From Cryobacterium sp. PH31-O1 (GTDB taxonomy: Bacteria; Actinomycetota; Actinomycetes; Actinomycetales; Microbacteriaceae), in assembly GCF_030063455.1 (NCBI RefSeq), contig NZ_JASITB010000006.1, positions 186,001 to 250,000 on the forward strand: a DNA stretch of 64,000 nt. Reading direction: 5' to 3'. The translations under genes and the position numbers were made by a program. The notes beneath the pieces are model-generated. The model ran no database searches and had not been told where the DNA came from. It was given only the letters and a program-made list of their open reading frames with translations. Below are positions 10,233 to 19,227 of the stretch, one piece after another (position 1 is the stretch's first letter; every line of letters starts with the position of its first letter).

Positions 10233-11324
10233 GTGAACACCAGCATGCACACCCAAAGCAAGCCGACCGCTATCGGCCTGGGTATGCCGCGCATTCCCAG
10301 CGCTCGCAACAGGCTTAAGGATACCCCGGTCATCGGACATAAGCGGGTGCTGCTTGCAGCCCCGCGCGGTTACTGCGCCGGAGTCGACCGTGCGGTCATC
10401 GCCGTTGAGAAGGCGCTGGAGCACTACGGCGCCCCGGTATACGTGCGCAAGCAAATCGTGCACAACATCCACGTGGTCTCCGAGCTCGAGAATATGGGCG
10501 CCATCTTCGTCGATGAGGTCGACGAGGTGCCGCATGGCGCACACATCGTCTTCAGTGCCCACGGCGTCTCCCCGGCCGTCGTCAACGCAGCCGCCGAGCG
10601 TGGACTGCAGGCGATCGACGCGACCTGCCCCCTCGTGACCAAGGTGCACCGTGAGGCCGTGCGTTTCGCCCGGGACGATTTTCAAATTTTGCTGATCGGT
10701 CACGAAGGCCACGAAGAGGTCGAGGGAACTGCCGGGGAAGCCCCAGAGCACACCACCCTGGTCGGCAGCCCCGACGAAGCCGACACCGTCGTCGTGCGCG
10801 ACCCCGCGCGGGTGGTCTGGCTGTCACAGACCACGCTGAGCGTCGACGAGACCATGGAGACCGTGCGCCGACTGCGGGCGCGGTTTCCGCTCCTGCAGGA
10901 TCCACCGAGCGACGACATCTGTTACGCCACCCAGAACCGCCAGGTGGCCATCAAGAAGGTCGCCCGGGACTCCGACCTGGTGATCGTGGTCGGTTCGGCC
11001 AACTCGTCCAACTCGGTGCGCCTGGTAGAGGTCGCCCTGGAATACGGCGCGAAAGCGGCTTATCGCGTTGACTTCGCGAGTGAGGTCAAACAGGAGTGGC
11101 TCGACAACGCGGCGACCGTCGGGGTGACGAGTGGGGCATCCGTTCCCGAGGAACTCGTCGACGAATTGCTCGAAGCTCTCGCCGACGCCGGCTACAGCGA
11201 TGTGGAACAGGTCAAGACCGCCGAAGAAGACCTGATCTTCTCGCTGCCCAAGGAGCTGCGCAAGGACCTCTCCGGCGAAACGGATGCCCGTGCGTTCGGT
11301 GGGCGCGCCGCCCCGGTCGAGTAG
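10233..11324 (+). CDS. ispH: 4-hydroxy-3-methylbut-2-enyl diphosphate reductase
   Basis: The last enzyme of the MEP isoprenoid pathway, reducing HMBPP to IPP and DMAPP with a [4Fe-4S] cluster. The three cluster cysteines are Cys48 ([11 protein letters not shown]), Cys132 ([10 protein letters not shown]) and Cys230 (CYATQNRQ). Active-site His pairs are seen in HNIHVV and GHEGHEE. The length is 363 residues from GTG 10233; residues 1-35 are a non-conserved extension, so the true start could be ATG 10245. It supplies precursors used by the cis-prenyltransferase at 2.2 kb. Confidence 0.95.
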   Translation: MNTSMHTQSKPTAIGLGMPRIPSARNRLKDTPVIGHKRVLLAAPRGYCAGVDRAVIAVEKALEHYGAPVYVRKQIVHNIHVVSELENMGAIFVDEVDEVPHGAHIVFSAHGVSPAVVNAAAERGLQAIDATCPLVTKVHREAVRFARDDFQILLIGHEGHEEVEGTAGEAPEHTTLVGSPDEADTVVVRDPARVVWLSQTTLSVDETMETVRRLRARFPLLQDPPSDDICYATQNRQVAIKKVARDSDLVIVVGSANSSNSVRLVEVALEYGAKAAYRVDFASEVKQEWLDNAATVGVTSGASVPEELVDELLEALADAGYSDVEQVKTAEEDLIFSLPKELRKDLSGETDARAFGGRAAPVE

Positions 11325-11336
11325 CAGGCTCGGCCG

Positions 11337-11912
11337 CTACTGGCGGCTGAGGAACTCGATCAGGGTCGGGTCGATGAATAGCGCGGCTATGGTGAAAGCA
11401 AACAGCACCACGAGCGACACCGCACCACCGACGATGGGCACGAAGAAAGCGCGTCGACGTACCATTAGTTTGCGCACCGACACCGCTGTTGCGGCCAGCC
11501 AGACGAACACGAGAGTGATGGCTCCGACCGTCGTGATGGTGCCGATGGACGCCGCCGGAGTGTAGGTGCCAAGGCCCTGATCGGTGTAAAAGGCCTGCAT
11601 CGCGATCGGGAATCCGCCCAGGGAGAACACGCCGTAGACCGTGGCGAGAAGCCCGAAGCCTAACAGCGCGACGGTCCACGGACGATCCCAGGCGGGCACG
11701 GTGCGCGGTCCGGGCGCCGGCTGAACAGTCGGGGTGGATGTGTGCGGTGGTGCGCCCGCTCCCGCCCCGATGGTGGGGGAGGGAGCGGGACGAACCCGGT
11801 CTTCGTCCTGCGTCGGTTGCCAGGTCCAGCCTTCAGGGGCGAGTTCGCCGTATTGCGGGCGTGGGCGTGAATCTGGCGCGGGGGGTGGAACGGAGTCCGG
11901 GTTCTCTGTCAT
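11337..11912 (-). CDS. Four-helix membrane protein with proline-rich N-terminus (DUF6264-like)
   Basis: A 191-residue protein. About 70 residues of Pro/Ala-rich, disordered cytoplasmic sequence, starting with a PRPQYGELAPEGWTW segment, precede four hydrophobic helices (about residues 80-100, 117-140, 155-180 and nearby). Such proteins with a PQYGE-like start are frequent in Microbacteriaceae and are annotated DUF6264, to the best of my recollection. The function is unknown. It is convergent with ispH across only 12 bases and lies 22 bases downstream of fba on the same strand as fba. Confidence 0.7.
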   Translation of the reverse strand: MTENPDSVPPPAPDSRPRPQYGELAPEGWTWQPTQDEDRVRPAPSPTIGAGAGAPPHTSTPTVQPAPGPRTVPAWDRPWTVALLGFGLLATVYGVFSLGGFPIAMQAFYTDQGLGTYTPAASIGTITTVGAITLVFVWLAATAVSVRKLMVRRRAFFVPIVGGAVSLVVLFAFTIAALFIDPTLIEFLSRQ

Positions 11913-11934
11913 TTATCCAACTGCTGTCATTGCT

Positions 11935-12960
11935 CTAACTGTTTGAGTGCCCGGCGGAGCCGAGCTGGCGGGTTGAATCAACGACGCGGGCAGCCATGGC
12001 CGACTCGGCCACCTTGCCCCACGCGCGCGGGTCGTAGACCTTCTTGTTGCCGACTTCTCCGTCGACCTTGATCACGCTGTCGTAGTTCTTGAGCATGTAA
12101 TCGGCGATGGAGCGGGTGAAGGCGTACTGGGTATCGGTGTCGATGTTCATCTTGACGACGCCGTTGGCGACGGCTTCAGCGATTTCGGCGTCGGTCGAGC
12201 CGGAGCCGCCGTGGAAGACCAGGTCGAGTGGCAGCGCGGCGAGCCCGAACTTGGTGGAGAGGCCGGTCTGGATCTCCTTGAGCAGTTCCGGGCGCAGCTT
12301 CACGTTGCCGGGCTTGTAGACGCCGTGCACGTTACCGAAGGTGAGGGCGGCCATGTAGCGGCCCTGCTCGCCGAGGCCAAGGGCCCCGACCATCTTGATA
12401 GCGTCGTCGAGGGTCGTGTACAGGTTCTCATTGACGTCGGCCTGAACGCCGTCTTCTTCGCCGCCGACTGCGCCGATCTCAACTTCGAGAATGGCATTGA
12501 TTGCGCGGGTGCGCTTCAGAATGTCGGTGGCGATCTCGAGGTTCTTGTCGAGCGCGATGGCCGAACCGTCCCACATGTGCGACTGGAAGATGGGGTGGCC
12601 GCCATCGGCCACCGCCGACTCCGAGGCTTCGATGAGCGGAATCACAAAGTCACCGAGTGCGCCCTCCGGGCAGTGGTCGGTGTGAAGTGCCACGGTGATC
12701 GGGTAGTTATCGGCAACCGAGTGCGCGAACCGGGCGAAGGCGAGTGCGCCGGAGGCCCGGTTTTTCACGGTGTGGCCGGCGAAGTAGTCGGCACCGCCGG
12801 TGGTGACCTGGATGATGCCGTCGGATCCTGCTTCGGTGAGGCCTTGGAGAACAGCATTGATGCTCTGCGACGATGACACGTTGAACGCCGGGTAGGCGAA
12901 CCCGCCTGTCTTCGCTTTGTCGAGCATGGCGGCGTACTGGTCGGGGGTTGCGATGGGCAT
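11935..12960 (-). CDS. fbaA: Class II fructose-bisphosphate aldolase
   Basis: A zinc-dependent aldolase of glycolysis and gluconeogenesis that cleaves fructose 1,6-bisphosphate to DHAP and glyceraldehyde 3-phosphate. The 341-residue length fits the actinobacterial class IIA enzyme. ALHTDHCPEG (residues 91-100) carries the catalytic Asp95 and zinc ligand His96, and FHGGSGS carries a further zinc/phosphate site. ATG 12960 is chosen over the in-frame codon at 12993 because it begins the conserved MPIATPDQYAAML. It is divergent from glpX, its gluconeogenic partner, so the 155-base gap between them may carry a shared control region. Confidence 0.95.
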   Translation of the reverse strand: MPIATPDQYAAMLDKAKTGGFAYPAFNVSSSQSINAVLQGLTEAGSDGIIQVTTGGADYFAGHTVKNRASGALAFARFAHSVADNYPITVALHTDHCPEGALGDFVIPLIEASESAVADGGHPIFQSHMWDGSAIALDKNLEIATDILKRTRAINAILEVEIGAVGGEEDGVQADVNENLYTTLDDAIKMVGALGLGEQGRYMAALTFGNVHGVYKPGNVKLRPELLKEIQTGLSTKFGLAALPLDLVFHGGSGSTDAEIAEAVANGVVKMNIDTDTQYAFTRSIADYMLKNYDSVIKVDGEVGNKKVYDPRAWGKVAESAMAARVVDSTRQLGSAGHSNS

Positions 12961-13115
12961 TGCTTCTCCTCGAGAGTGTGCGGGGGGTGTCACCCGAGTC
13001 TAGCCACGCCCGTCTCGGTGCGGTCGGTCGCGATAAGGTGACTCGGGCGGACAATCCGCGCGACCCGCCGCGCATCCGTCGTATTCGAAGTCGAACTGAC
13101 GTCCGGGAGGACCTT

Positions 13116-14102
13116 TTGAACAGCACCGAGACCGCCACTCTGTTTCAACACCCCGACCGTAACCTTGCCATGGAGCTCGTGCGTGCCACCGAGGCCGCAG
13201 CCATCCGCGCCGTGCCCTTCATCGGCCGCGGCGACAAGAACGCCGCAGACAAAGCCGCCGTCGACGCCATGCGCGCCTTCCTCGGCACCGTCAATTTCGA
13301 CGGCCTCATCGTCATCGGTGAGGGCGAAAAAGACGAAGCCCCCATGCTTTTCAACGGCGAGCACGTCGGCAACGGCCGCGGCCCGGCCTGCGACATCGCC
13401 GTCGACCCCATAGACGGAACCAGCCTCACGGCTGCCGGTCGCCAGAACGCCGTCTCGGTCATCGCAGTCTCTGACCGCGGCACCATGCTCGACGCCTCGT
13501 CGATCTTCTACATGGACAAGATCGTCACCGGTGCGGCCGGGCGCGGCGTCGTCAGCCTCGACCAGTCGATTGCCGACAACATTCGCGACCTGGCTCAGGC
13601 TATGAAGAAGCCGATCGGTGAAATGACCATCGCCGTTCTTGACCGCCCCCGCCATGCCGGCCTGATCGACGCCATTCGCAGCGCCGGCGCCGGAACCCGC
13701 CTCATGCTCGACGGTGACGTGGCCGGCGGAATCAACGCTGCCCGTTACGAGACCCGCATCGACATGTGCGTCGGCATCGGTGGAAGCCCGGAAGGTATCA
13801 CCACGGCCTGCGCACTTAAGGCGCTCGGCGGCTACATGCAGGGACGCCTTGCCCCGAAGGACGACGCGGAGCGTGCCCGTGGCGTCGCGGCCGGCCTCGA
13901 CATCGACAAGCTGCTCGAAATCGACGACATGGTCAGCGGTGACAACACGTTCTTCGTGGCGACCGGCGTCACCGATGGCGGACTCGTCGACGGTGTGCGT
14001 CGCAAGGGCCCGATGATCCGCACCGAAAGCATCGTGCTGCGCTCGCGTTCGGGCACGGCCCGTCGAGTCATCGCGGAACACCTCGCCGAGAAGTGGCTGT
14101 AG
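13116..14102 (+). CDS. glpX: Class II fructose-1,6-bisphosphatase
   Basis: The gluconeogenic phosphatase that converts fructose 1,6-bisphosphate to fructose 6-phosphate. Metal and substrate motifs are seen: IVIGEGEKDEAPML, DPIDGTSLTAAGR, and GIGGSPEGITTACALK. TTG 13116 was selected as the start because GGGAGG ends five bases before it, giving 328 residues, which matches actinobacterial GlpX. Upstream in-frame codons would add about 56 residues of shadow sequence over the fba promoter. In M. tuberculosis glpX sits next to fum; here fba and the xse/isp genes lie between them. Confidence 0.93.
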   Translation: MNSTETATLFQHPDRNLAMELVRATEAAAIRAVPFIGRGDKNAADKAAVDAMRAFLGTVNFDGLIVIGEGEKDEAPMLFNGEHVGNGRGPACDIAVDPIDGTSLTAAGRQNAVSVIAVSDRGTMLDASSIFYMDKIVTGAAGRGVVSLDQSIADNIRDLAQAMKKPIGEMTIAVLDRPRHAGLIDAIRSAGAGTRLMLDGDVAGGINAARYETRIDMCVGIGGSPEGITTACALKALGGYMQGRLAPKDDAERARGVAAGLDIDKLLEIDDMVSGDNTFFVATGVTDGGLVDGVRRKGPMIRTESIVLRSRSGTARRVIAEHLAEKWL

Positions 14103-14131
14103 GCGCTTCGATCTTCTCGTAGCTTCAAACC

Positions 14132-14180
14132 AAAACTGCACGCTCGGGTCTGTTTGGTCAGACTCGAGGCGTGCAGTTTT
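14132..14180. terminator. Terminator hairpin after glpX
   Basis: AAAACTGCACGC at the left pairs with GCGTGCAGTTTT at the right, and the inner TCGGGTCTG pairs with CAGACTCGA with one mismatch, around a short TTTGGT loop. The A-rich and T-rich flanks make this a good bidirectional intrinsic terminator between the convergent glpX and rmuC genes. Confidence 0.85.
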
Positions 14181-14186
14181 CGGTTT

Positions 14187-14237
14187 ACCGCCCCTAATTC
14201 ACCGCCCCTAATTCACCGCCCCTAATTCACCGCCCCT
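14187..14237. repeat. 14-bp tandem repeat (3.6 copies)
   Basis: The unit ACCGCCCCTAATTC occurs three times without gaps (14187-14200, 14201-14214, 14215-14228), followed by nine further bases of a fourth copy. It lies between the glpX terminator and the rmuC stop codon. All copies are identical, which suggests recent slippage expansion. No coding or binding role is evident. Confidence 0.9.
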
Positions 14238-14246
14238 GGCGCCGAC

Positions 14247-15689
14247 TTAAACGTGTACCTCGGAATCCGATTCGTCGACTTCAGCGAGACGCCGGTTGAT
14301 CAAACTGTGCTTAGCGTCATTCAATTCAGCGCCGTCCAGTTCAACGGGCAGGTCCAGCTCGTCGGAGACGGATGCTGGCGTTTCGATCGGGGGCGTTTCC
14401 AGCTCGGGCGCGGTCAGTTTGCGCGGGGAATCGTGAATAATGGCCGGTTCGGTGAGCAGCCCGATCTTGGTCTGGTCGATCCCGGGAAACTGCCGGGCGG
14501 TCACGAGCACCCGGGACTCCAGCGAGTTGGCGAACTTGTTGTAACTGTCTACCGTGCGTTCGAGCGCCTTACGCAGCGATTCGGCATGGCCGCTGAGCGC
14601 ACCGAGTCGCTGGTACAGGGCGTTGCCGAGGTCGAACAGCTTCTGCGCCTCGTCGGTGACCGCCTGCTGCTGCCAGGTGAAGGCCACCGTCTTGAGCACC
14701 GCCCACAGGTTCACCGGCGACGCCAGCGCCACCCGCTTGCTGAACGAGTAGTCAAGAATAGACGGGTCGGCTTCAAGCGCCGCCGACAGCAGCGACTCGC
14801 TCGGAATGAACGCGATCACGAACTCCGGACTCGCATCGAAACCTTCCCAGTACGTCTTCTTGGCGAGCGCATCAATGTGGGCGCGCACGGCTTTCACGTG
14901 CTTGTCAATCAGTAGCTTGCGGCGCGCACCCTCCTCGCCGGTGGCGGTATAGGGAATGGTGCTCGCTTCGATGTAGTGCTCGAGCGGCACCTTGGCATCG
15001 ATCGCGATCGACTTGTTGCCGGGCAGTCGCACGACCATGTCGGGTCGGCCGAGGCCGGCATCTGTTGTGATGTTGGTCTGGGTGTTGAAGTCGACGTACT
15101 GGGCGAGGCCGGCCGCTTCGACCACACGCCGCAACTGGGTCTCACCCCAGACGCCGCGCGTGCTGTTGGAGCGCAGCGCGCTCGCGAGCGACTCGGTGGT
15201 CACCCGAAGTTGCTGATCAGAAATCTGCGCCTGCTTAAGCTGCTCAGACAACGAACCGTACTGTTCGCTGCGCTGTGTCTCCAGCTCGGTGACCTTTTCC
15301 TGCATGGTACGCAGAGTCTCCCGCACCGGGCTGAGGGCTTCGAGCACGAGGTGTTCCCGCTTCTCCCTCTCGGACTGAAGCTGCTGGTCGGAGCGCTGCC
15401 GTTCAATGGTTTCACGCGTCGTGGCGCGGTCGTGGTCGATCTGGGTGGTGAGGCCATCCACTGTGGCCAGGGCGGCGGACAGCTCACTCTGCAGGGCCGC
15501 TCGCACGGTTGCTTCGCTCGCCCGCGCCTCGGCGAGAGCGACCTGGTGACGTGCCTCGACCACGGCCGGGGCGAGGGCTCCCTCGGCGGGGAGGTCAGTG
15601 CGGCGGCGTTGCAGCAGCACCATGGCCAACAGGGCACCTACAGCGGCACCGATGATCAGACCGATAATCAAACTCAGCAGTGGATCCAT
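14247..15689 (-). CDS. rmuC: DNA recombination protein RmuC
   Basis: A 480-residue protein. An N-terminal membrane anchor (about residues 3-27) is followed by a long Ala/Glu/Arg-rich coiled coil (about 30-165) and the RmuC core, with GVWGETQLRRVVEAAGL, DMVVRLPGNKSIAIDAKVPL and FVIAFIPSESLLSAAL motifs. The core is related to the PD-(D/E)XK nuclease fold, and in E. coli RmuC limits inversion and rearrangement at short repeats. The acidic C-terminal 60 residues are variable. It is convergent with glpX. The exonuclease gene 75 bases upstream is on the same strand, so the two nuclease-like genes may be co-expressed. Confidence 0.9.
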   Translation of the reverse strand: MDPLLSLIIGLIIGAAVGALLAMVLLQRRRTDLPAEGALAPAVVEARHQVALAEARASEATVRAALQSELSAALATVDGLTTQIDHDRATTRETIERQRSDQQLQSEREKREHLVLEALSPVRETLRTMQEKVTELETQRSEQYGSLSEQLKQAQISDQQLRVTTESLASALRSNSTRGVWGETQLRRVVEAAGLAQYVDFNTQTNITTDAGLGRPDMVVRLPGNKSIAIDAKVPLEHYIEASTIPYTATGEEGARRKLLIDKHVKAVRAHIDALAKKTYWEGFDASPEFVIAFIPSESLLSAALEADPSILDYSFSKRVALASPVNLWAVLKTVAFTWQQQAVTDEAQKLFDLGNALYQRLGALSGHAESLRKALERTVDSYNKFANSLESRVLVTARQFPGIDQTKIGLLTEPAIIHDSPRKLTAPELETPPIETPASVSDELDLPVELDGAELNDAKHSLINRRLAEVDESDSEVHV

Positions 15690-15764
15690 GCATTAAGTCT
15701 GCCAGTGCCAACCGACATTGCCGGAATGACACTCGGACCAGCTTAAATGGTGCTTGAGATGGTT

Positions 15765-16379
15765 CTAGTTGAGCGCCATCGGCCCGTGTGTCGACGCGTG
15801 CTCCTGGGTGGCAACCGGTCCGATCACGCCGACCTTGACCCGGGTCACGTGGGCGAGCTGCTCGAGCGTGTCGACCTCGTGACGCGCGGCCGCGTGAATC
15901 ATGATGGCCGCGCAGGCCTCGGCATCAGCGAGCGCGTTGTGGTGCGAGAAGTCCTCGAAGCCGGCCGCCATCGCTGCGACTGGCAGGCGATACGACTCCA
16001 GGTGGTAGGTGCGGCGGGCCACCTGCAGGCTGCAGACGTACCGAAAATCGGGCACTGGCTGGCCCGTCGCGAGCGACGCCGTCTTGATCACGCCGAGGTC
16101 GAAACTGGCATTGTGGGCGACCAGATAGTCGTCACCAACGAAGGCGATCAGCCGGGGAAGCTGCTGGACCCAGGTGGCCGCACCCACGACATCCGCTGCG
16201 GTGATGCCGTGAATTTGGGTGTTCCATTTTGAGAAGGAATCGTGGCCGGGCGGTGGCTGGATGAGCCAGTAGGCCGAATCGACGATCACGCCGTCACTCA
16301 CCTTTACCATCCCGACCGAGCACGCCGAGGCGCCCGAGGAGTTGGCGGTTTCGAAGTCGATCGCGGTGAAGTTCAGCAC
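15765..16379 (-). CDS. DEDDh 3'-5' exonuclease (DnaQ-like)
   Basis: A 204-residue exonuclease domain protein. The DEDDh residues are visible: Asp8 and Glu10 in FTAIDFETAN, the middle Asp in AHNASFDLGVIKTA, and the His-x4-Asp in HHNALADAEACAAI. The domain is close to the DNA polymerase III epsilon proofreading fold but has no polymerase or helicase attached. The start is taken as GTG 16379, since upstream in-frame codons add low-complexity Arg/Gly residues that overlap the ychF promoter. The exact substrate (DNA or RNA) is unknown. Confidence 0.85.
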   Translation of the reverse strand: MLNFTAIDFETANSSGASACSVGMVKVSDGVIVDSAYWLIQPPPGHDSFSKWNTQIHGITAADVVGAATWVQQLPRLIAFVGDDYLVAHNASFDLGVIKTASLATGQPVPDFRYVCSLQVARRTYHLESYRLPVAAMAAGFEDFSHHNALADAEACAAIMIHAAARHEVDTLEQLAHVTRVKVGVIGPVATQEHASTHGPMALN

Positions 16380-16455
16380 GCCTAATGGTCTCACGGGCCG
16401 CCGACATGGCCCGCCGACGCGGCCCGCCGTGGCGTGGCCGGTAGAATAGGCTCTC

Positions 16456-17529
16456 GTGGCTCTTACAATTGCAATCGTCGGACTCCCCAATGTGGGAAAG
16501 TCCACCCTCTTCAACGCCCTGACCAAGAACAACGTGCTCGCCGCGAACTACCCGTTCGCCACGATCGAGCCCAACGTTGGAATCGTGAACCTTCCCGATT
16601 CGCGCCTGGCCGATCTGGCAACCATTTACGGCAGCAAGGCGCTACTGCCGGCTCCGGTGTCGTTCGTTGACATTGCCGGAATCGTGCGCGGCGCCAGCGA
16701 GGGGGAGGGGCTCGGCAACAAGTTTCTAGCAAACATTCGCGAAGCGGATGCCATCGCCCAGGTCATTCGCGGATTCGCCGACCCCGACGTTGTGCACGTC
16801 GACGGCAAGGTCAACCCGGCCGGCGACATGGAGACCATCAACACCGAGCTGATCCTCGCCGACCTGCAGACCCTCGAGAAGGCCGTGCTGCGCTTCGAAA
16901 AGGAGACCAAGGGGCGAAAGCTCGCCCCGATCGTGTTGGAGACCGCGCTCAAAGCACAGGCCTTTCTCGACGGTGGCAAGCCGCTGTCGTCGTCGAGCAT
17001 AGACATCGAGCCGATCAGCGAACTCGGTTTGCTCACCGCCAAGCCCTTTATCTACGTTTTTAACGTTGACGAGGCCGTGCTGCAGGACCAGGCCAAGCTC
17101 GACACCCTCGCGGCGCTCGTCGCCCCGGCGAACGCCGTGTTCCTCGACGCCAAGCTGGAGAGTGAACTGAGCGAACTCGACGCGGAAGACGCCGCCGAGA
17201 TGCTCGCCTCCACCGGTCAGGCCGAAAGCGGCCTCGACCAACTCGCCCGCATCGGCTTTGACACGCTCGGTCTGCAGACCTACCTCACCGCGGGCCCCAA
17301 AGAGTGCCGCGCCTGGACCATCCACAAGGGGTGGACCGCGCCGCAGGCCGCCGGAGTCATTCACACCGACTTTCAAAAGGGTTTCATCAAGGCCGAGATC
17401 TTCTCCTTCGAAGACCTCATGGCCGCCGGCTCGATCGCCGAGGCCCGGTCCAAGGGCAAGGCCCGCATCGAGGGCAAAGAGTACGTCATGCAAGACGGCG
17501 ACGTCGTGGAGTTTCGCTTCAACGTTTAG
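16456..17529 (+). CDS. ychF: Redox-responsive P-loop ATPase YchF
   Basis: A 357-residue Obg-family P-loop protein that prefers ATP and binds ribosomes. The P-loop GLPNVGKST spans residues 9-17, the switch region [21 protein letters not shown] is typical, and the C-terminal TGS-like domain ends with [19 protein letters not shown] and VEFRFNV. GTG 16456 follows a short leader shared with the divergent exonuclease gene. In M. tuberculosis the ychF homologue (Rv1112) also follows the ispH region. It is implicated in stress adaptation and translation. Confidence 0.95.
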   Translation: MALTIAIVGLPNVGKSTLFNALTKNNVLAANYPFATIEPNVGIVNLPDSRLADLATIYGSKALLPAPVSFVDIAGIVRGASEGEGLGNKFLANIREADAIAQVIRGFADPDVVHVDGKVNPAGDMETINTELILADLQTLEKAVLRFEKETKGRKLAPIVLETALKAQAFLDGGKPLSSSSIDIEPISELGLLTAKPFIYVFNVDEAVLQDQAKLDTLAALVAPANAVFLDAKLESELSELDAEDAAEMLASTGQAESGLDQLARIGFDTLGLQTYLTAGPKECRAWTIHKGWTAPQAAGVIHTDFQKGFIKAEIFSFEDLMAAGSIAEARSKGKARIEGKEYVMQDGDVVEFRFNV

Positions 17530-17562
17530 CCGTGCGAAACGATCCGCGACTAAGGAGCCGCA

Positions 17563-18546
17563 ATGACCCGTGTTGCCGCCATTGATTGCGGAACGAACTC
17601 GATCCGACTGTTGATCGCCGATCTCGACGGGCAGGGTGGCCTGCACGATGTGGTGCGAACGCTGGAGTTGGTGCGGTTGGGCGAGGGCGTCGACCGCACC
17701 GGTCGATTCAGCGAGGCAGCGCTTGAGCGCACGCTCGCCGCAACCCGTCGGTATGCGCAGCTGTGTCGCGAACACGAGGTCGAGCGCATCCGTTTTGTGG
17801 CGACGTCGGCGACGCGGGATGCCGCCAACCGCGCTGAATTCACCGATGCGGTCTACAAAATTCTGGGCGTACCAGCGGAGGTTATTCCCGGCACCGAAGA
17901 AGCGGCACTGTCGTTTCGCGGCGCGTTGACCGCCGTTAGCCGACAGAGCGCTGACGCAGCGGCCAGCGCGGCCCAGCACCTTGTTATCGACCTCGGTGGC
18001 GGATCCACCGAATTAGTGCTGGGCGGTAGCACTCCCGACGCTGCCTATTCCATGGATATCGGATGCGTGCGCCTGACCGAACGGAACATGCTGAGCGATC
18101 CGCCGCTCGAGGCAGAGCTGGCCGGCATCCGACGCGACGTCAACTCTGCGCTGGACCTGGCCACCGGCACCGTGAACCTGGCGCAGGCTACCGAGGTGAT
18201 CGGCGTGGCCGGCACCATCACCACGATCACGGCGCACGCCCTGGGCCTCACGTCCTATGACCCCGTGGCCATCAACGGCGCTCGAGTTTCGCTTTCCGAG
18301 GTGCTTGCCTCCTGCGATGCGCTCAGCCACATGCCGCGCGCCGAACGCGCAGCACTGCCGTACATGCACCCCGGCCGGGTCGATGTGATTGCTGCTGGAG
18401 CGGTAATCTGGGCGACTATTCTGGAGCGCATCGCGGCTGTCAGGGCCGCTACCGCGACACCGCTTGCGTTCGTCGCCACCAGTGAGCACGACATCCTCGA
18501 TGGCGCTGCCCTGTCACTCGCGTCGAATCACGCCAGTATGGGCTGA
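17563..18546 (+). CDS. ppx: Ppx/GppA exopolyphosphatase-family phosphatase
   Basis: A 327-residue member of the ASKHA ATPase fold. The N-terminal phosphate loop AIDCGTNSIRLLIADL and the second loop VIDLGGGSTELVLG are both intact, and GVAGTITTITAHALGL gives the third family block. The length matches the short actinobacterial exopolyphosphatases (Ppx1/Ppx2 type) that lack the C-terminal HD domain. It would hydrolyse terminal phosphates of polyphosphate or ppGpp-type substrates. It follows ychF by 33 bases with AAGGAG before the ATG, suggesting an operon. Confidence 0.9.
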   Translation: MTRVAAIDCGTNSIRLLIADLDGQGGLHDVVRTLELVRLGEGVDRTGRFSEAALERTLAATRRYAQLCREHEVERIRFVATSATRDAANRAEFTDAVYKILGVPAEVIPGTEEAALSFRGALTAVSRQSADAAASAAQHLVIDLGGGSTELVLGGSTPDAAYSMDIGCVRLTERNMLSDPPLEAELAGIRRDVNSALDLATGTVNLAQATEVIGVAGTITTITAHALGLTSYDPVAINGARVSLSEVLASCDALSHMPRAERAALPYMHPGRVDVIAAGAVIWATILERIAAVRAATATPLAFVATSEHDILDGAALSLASNHASMG

Positions 18547-18597
18547 CGAGTACCCGGCCGAACGGTCGTGCAGGCGCGCCGCAGGCATCCGTTTCGG

Positions 18598-19227
18598 TTA
18601 GTGCCCGCGGGCGATCCAGTCGGCCAAATCGGGCGCCTCGGCACCGATCGACGTCGACTCGCCGTGACCGGTTTTGACGACGGTCTCGGCGGGCAGCGTC
18701 AGCAGCTTGGTGGTGATCGATTCGATGATCGTGGGGAAATCACTGTATGAGCGACCGGTCGCACCCGGGCCGCCGTGAAAGAGCGTGTCGCCGCTGAACA
18801 GGGTGCCCAATGCTGGCGCGTAGAGACATACCGAACCGGGCGAATGACCGGGAGTGTGAATGACCTGCAACTCGATGCCGGCCACCTCGATGCGCTGCCC
18901 GTCGGCGAGATTGGCGGTGGGAGCGAGCTCCGGGTAGATGACGTCCCACAGCATCCGGTCGTCGGGGTGCAACCAGACGGGAGCATCCCGGGCAGAGGCT
19001 ACCGCGCCGGCAGCACCGATGTGGTCGTTGTGGCCGTGAGTGCTCACAACGGCGAGTAGCCGACGGTCGCCGACGGCCGCGAGAATGGCATCCGCGTTGT
19101 GAGCGGCATCGATGACCACGCATTCGGTCTCGTCGCCGACGATCCACACATTGTTCTCCAACGCCCAAGTGCCGCCGTCGAGGCTGAAAGTACCCTCGGT
19201 GACCAGGTGCTCAATGCGCGCGGTCAT
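18598..19227 (-). CDS. MBL-fold hydrolase paired with mycothiol formaldehyde dehydrogenase
   Basis: A 209-residue metallo-beta-lactamase-fold hydrolase of the glyoxalase II group. The metal motif HGHNDH is present, with downstream ligands in HTPGHSPGS, SGDTLFHGG and a C-terminal TGHGEST. Its ATG overlaps the stop of the S-(hydroxymethyl)mycothiol dehydrogenase gene (TAATG), so the two are translationally coupled. M. tuberculosis has the same pair (Rv2259-Rv2260). The expected role is hydrolysis of the S-formylmycothiol thioester produced by the dehydrogenase, regenerating mycothiol and formate; this is an inference from context. Confidence 0.88.
   Translation of the reverse strand: MTARIEHLVTEGTFSLDGGTWALENNVWIVGDETECVVIDAAHNADAILAAVGDRRLLAVVSTHGHNDHIGAAGAVASARDAPVWLHPDDRMLWDVIYPELAPTANLADGQRIEVAGIELQVIHTPGHSPGSVCLYAPALGTLFSGDTLFHGGPGATGRSYSDFPTIIESITTKLLTLPAETVVKTGHGESTSIGAEAPDLADWIARGH

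Noticed and set aside
12948-13115. Upstream extension of glpX to 12948
   Set aside because: It would overlap the fba start and add residues unlike GlpX; TTG 13116 has a strong ribosome site.
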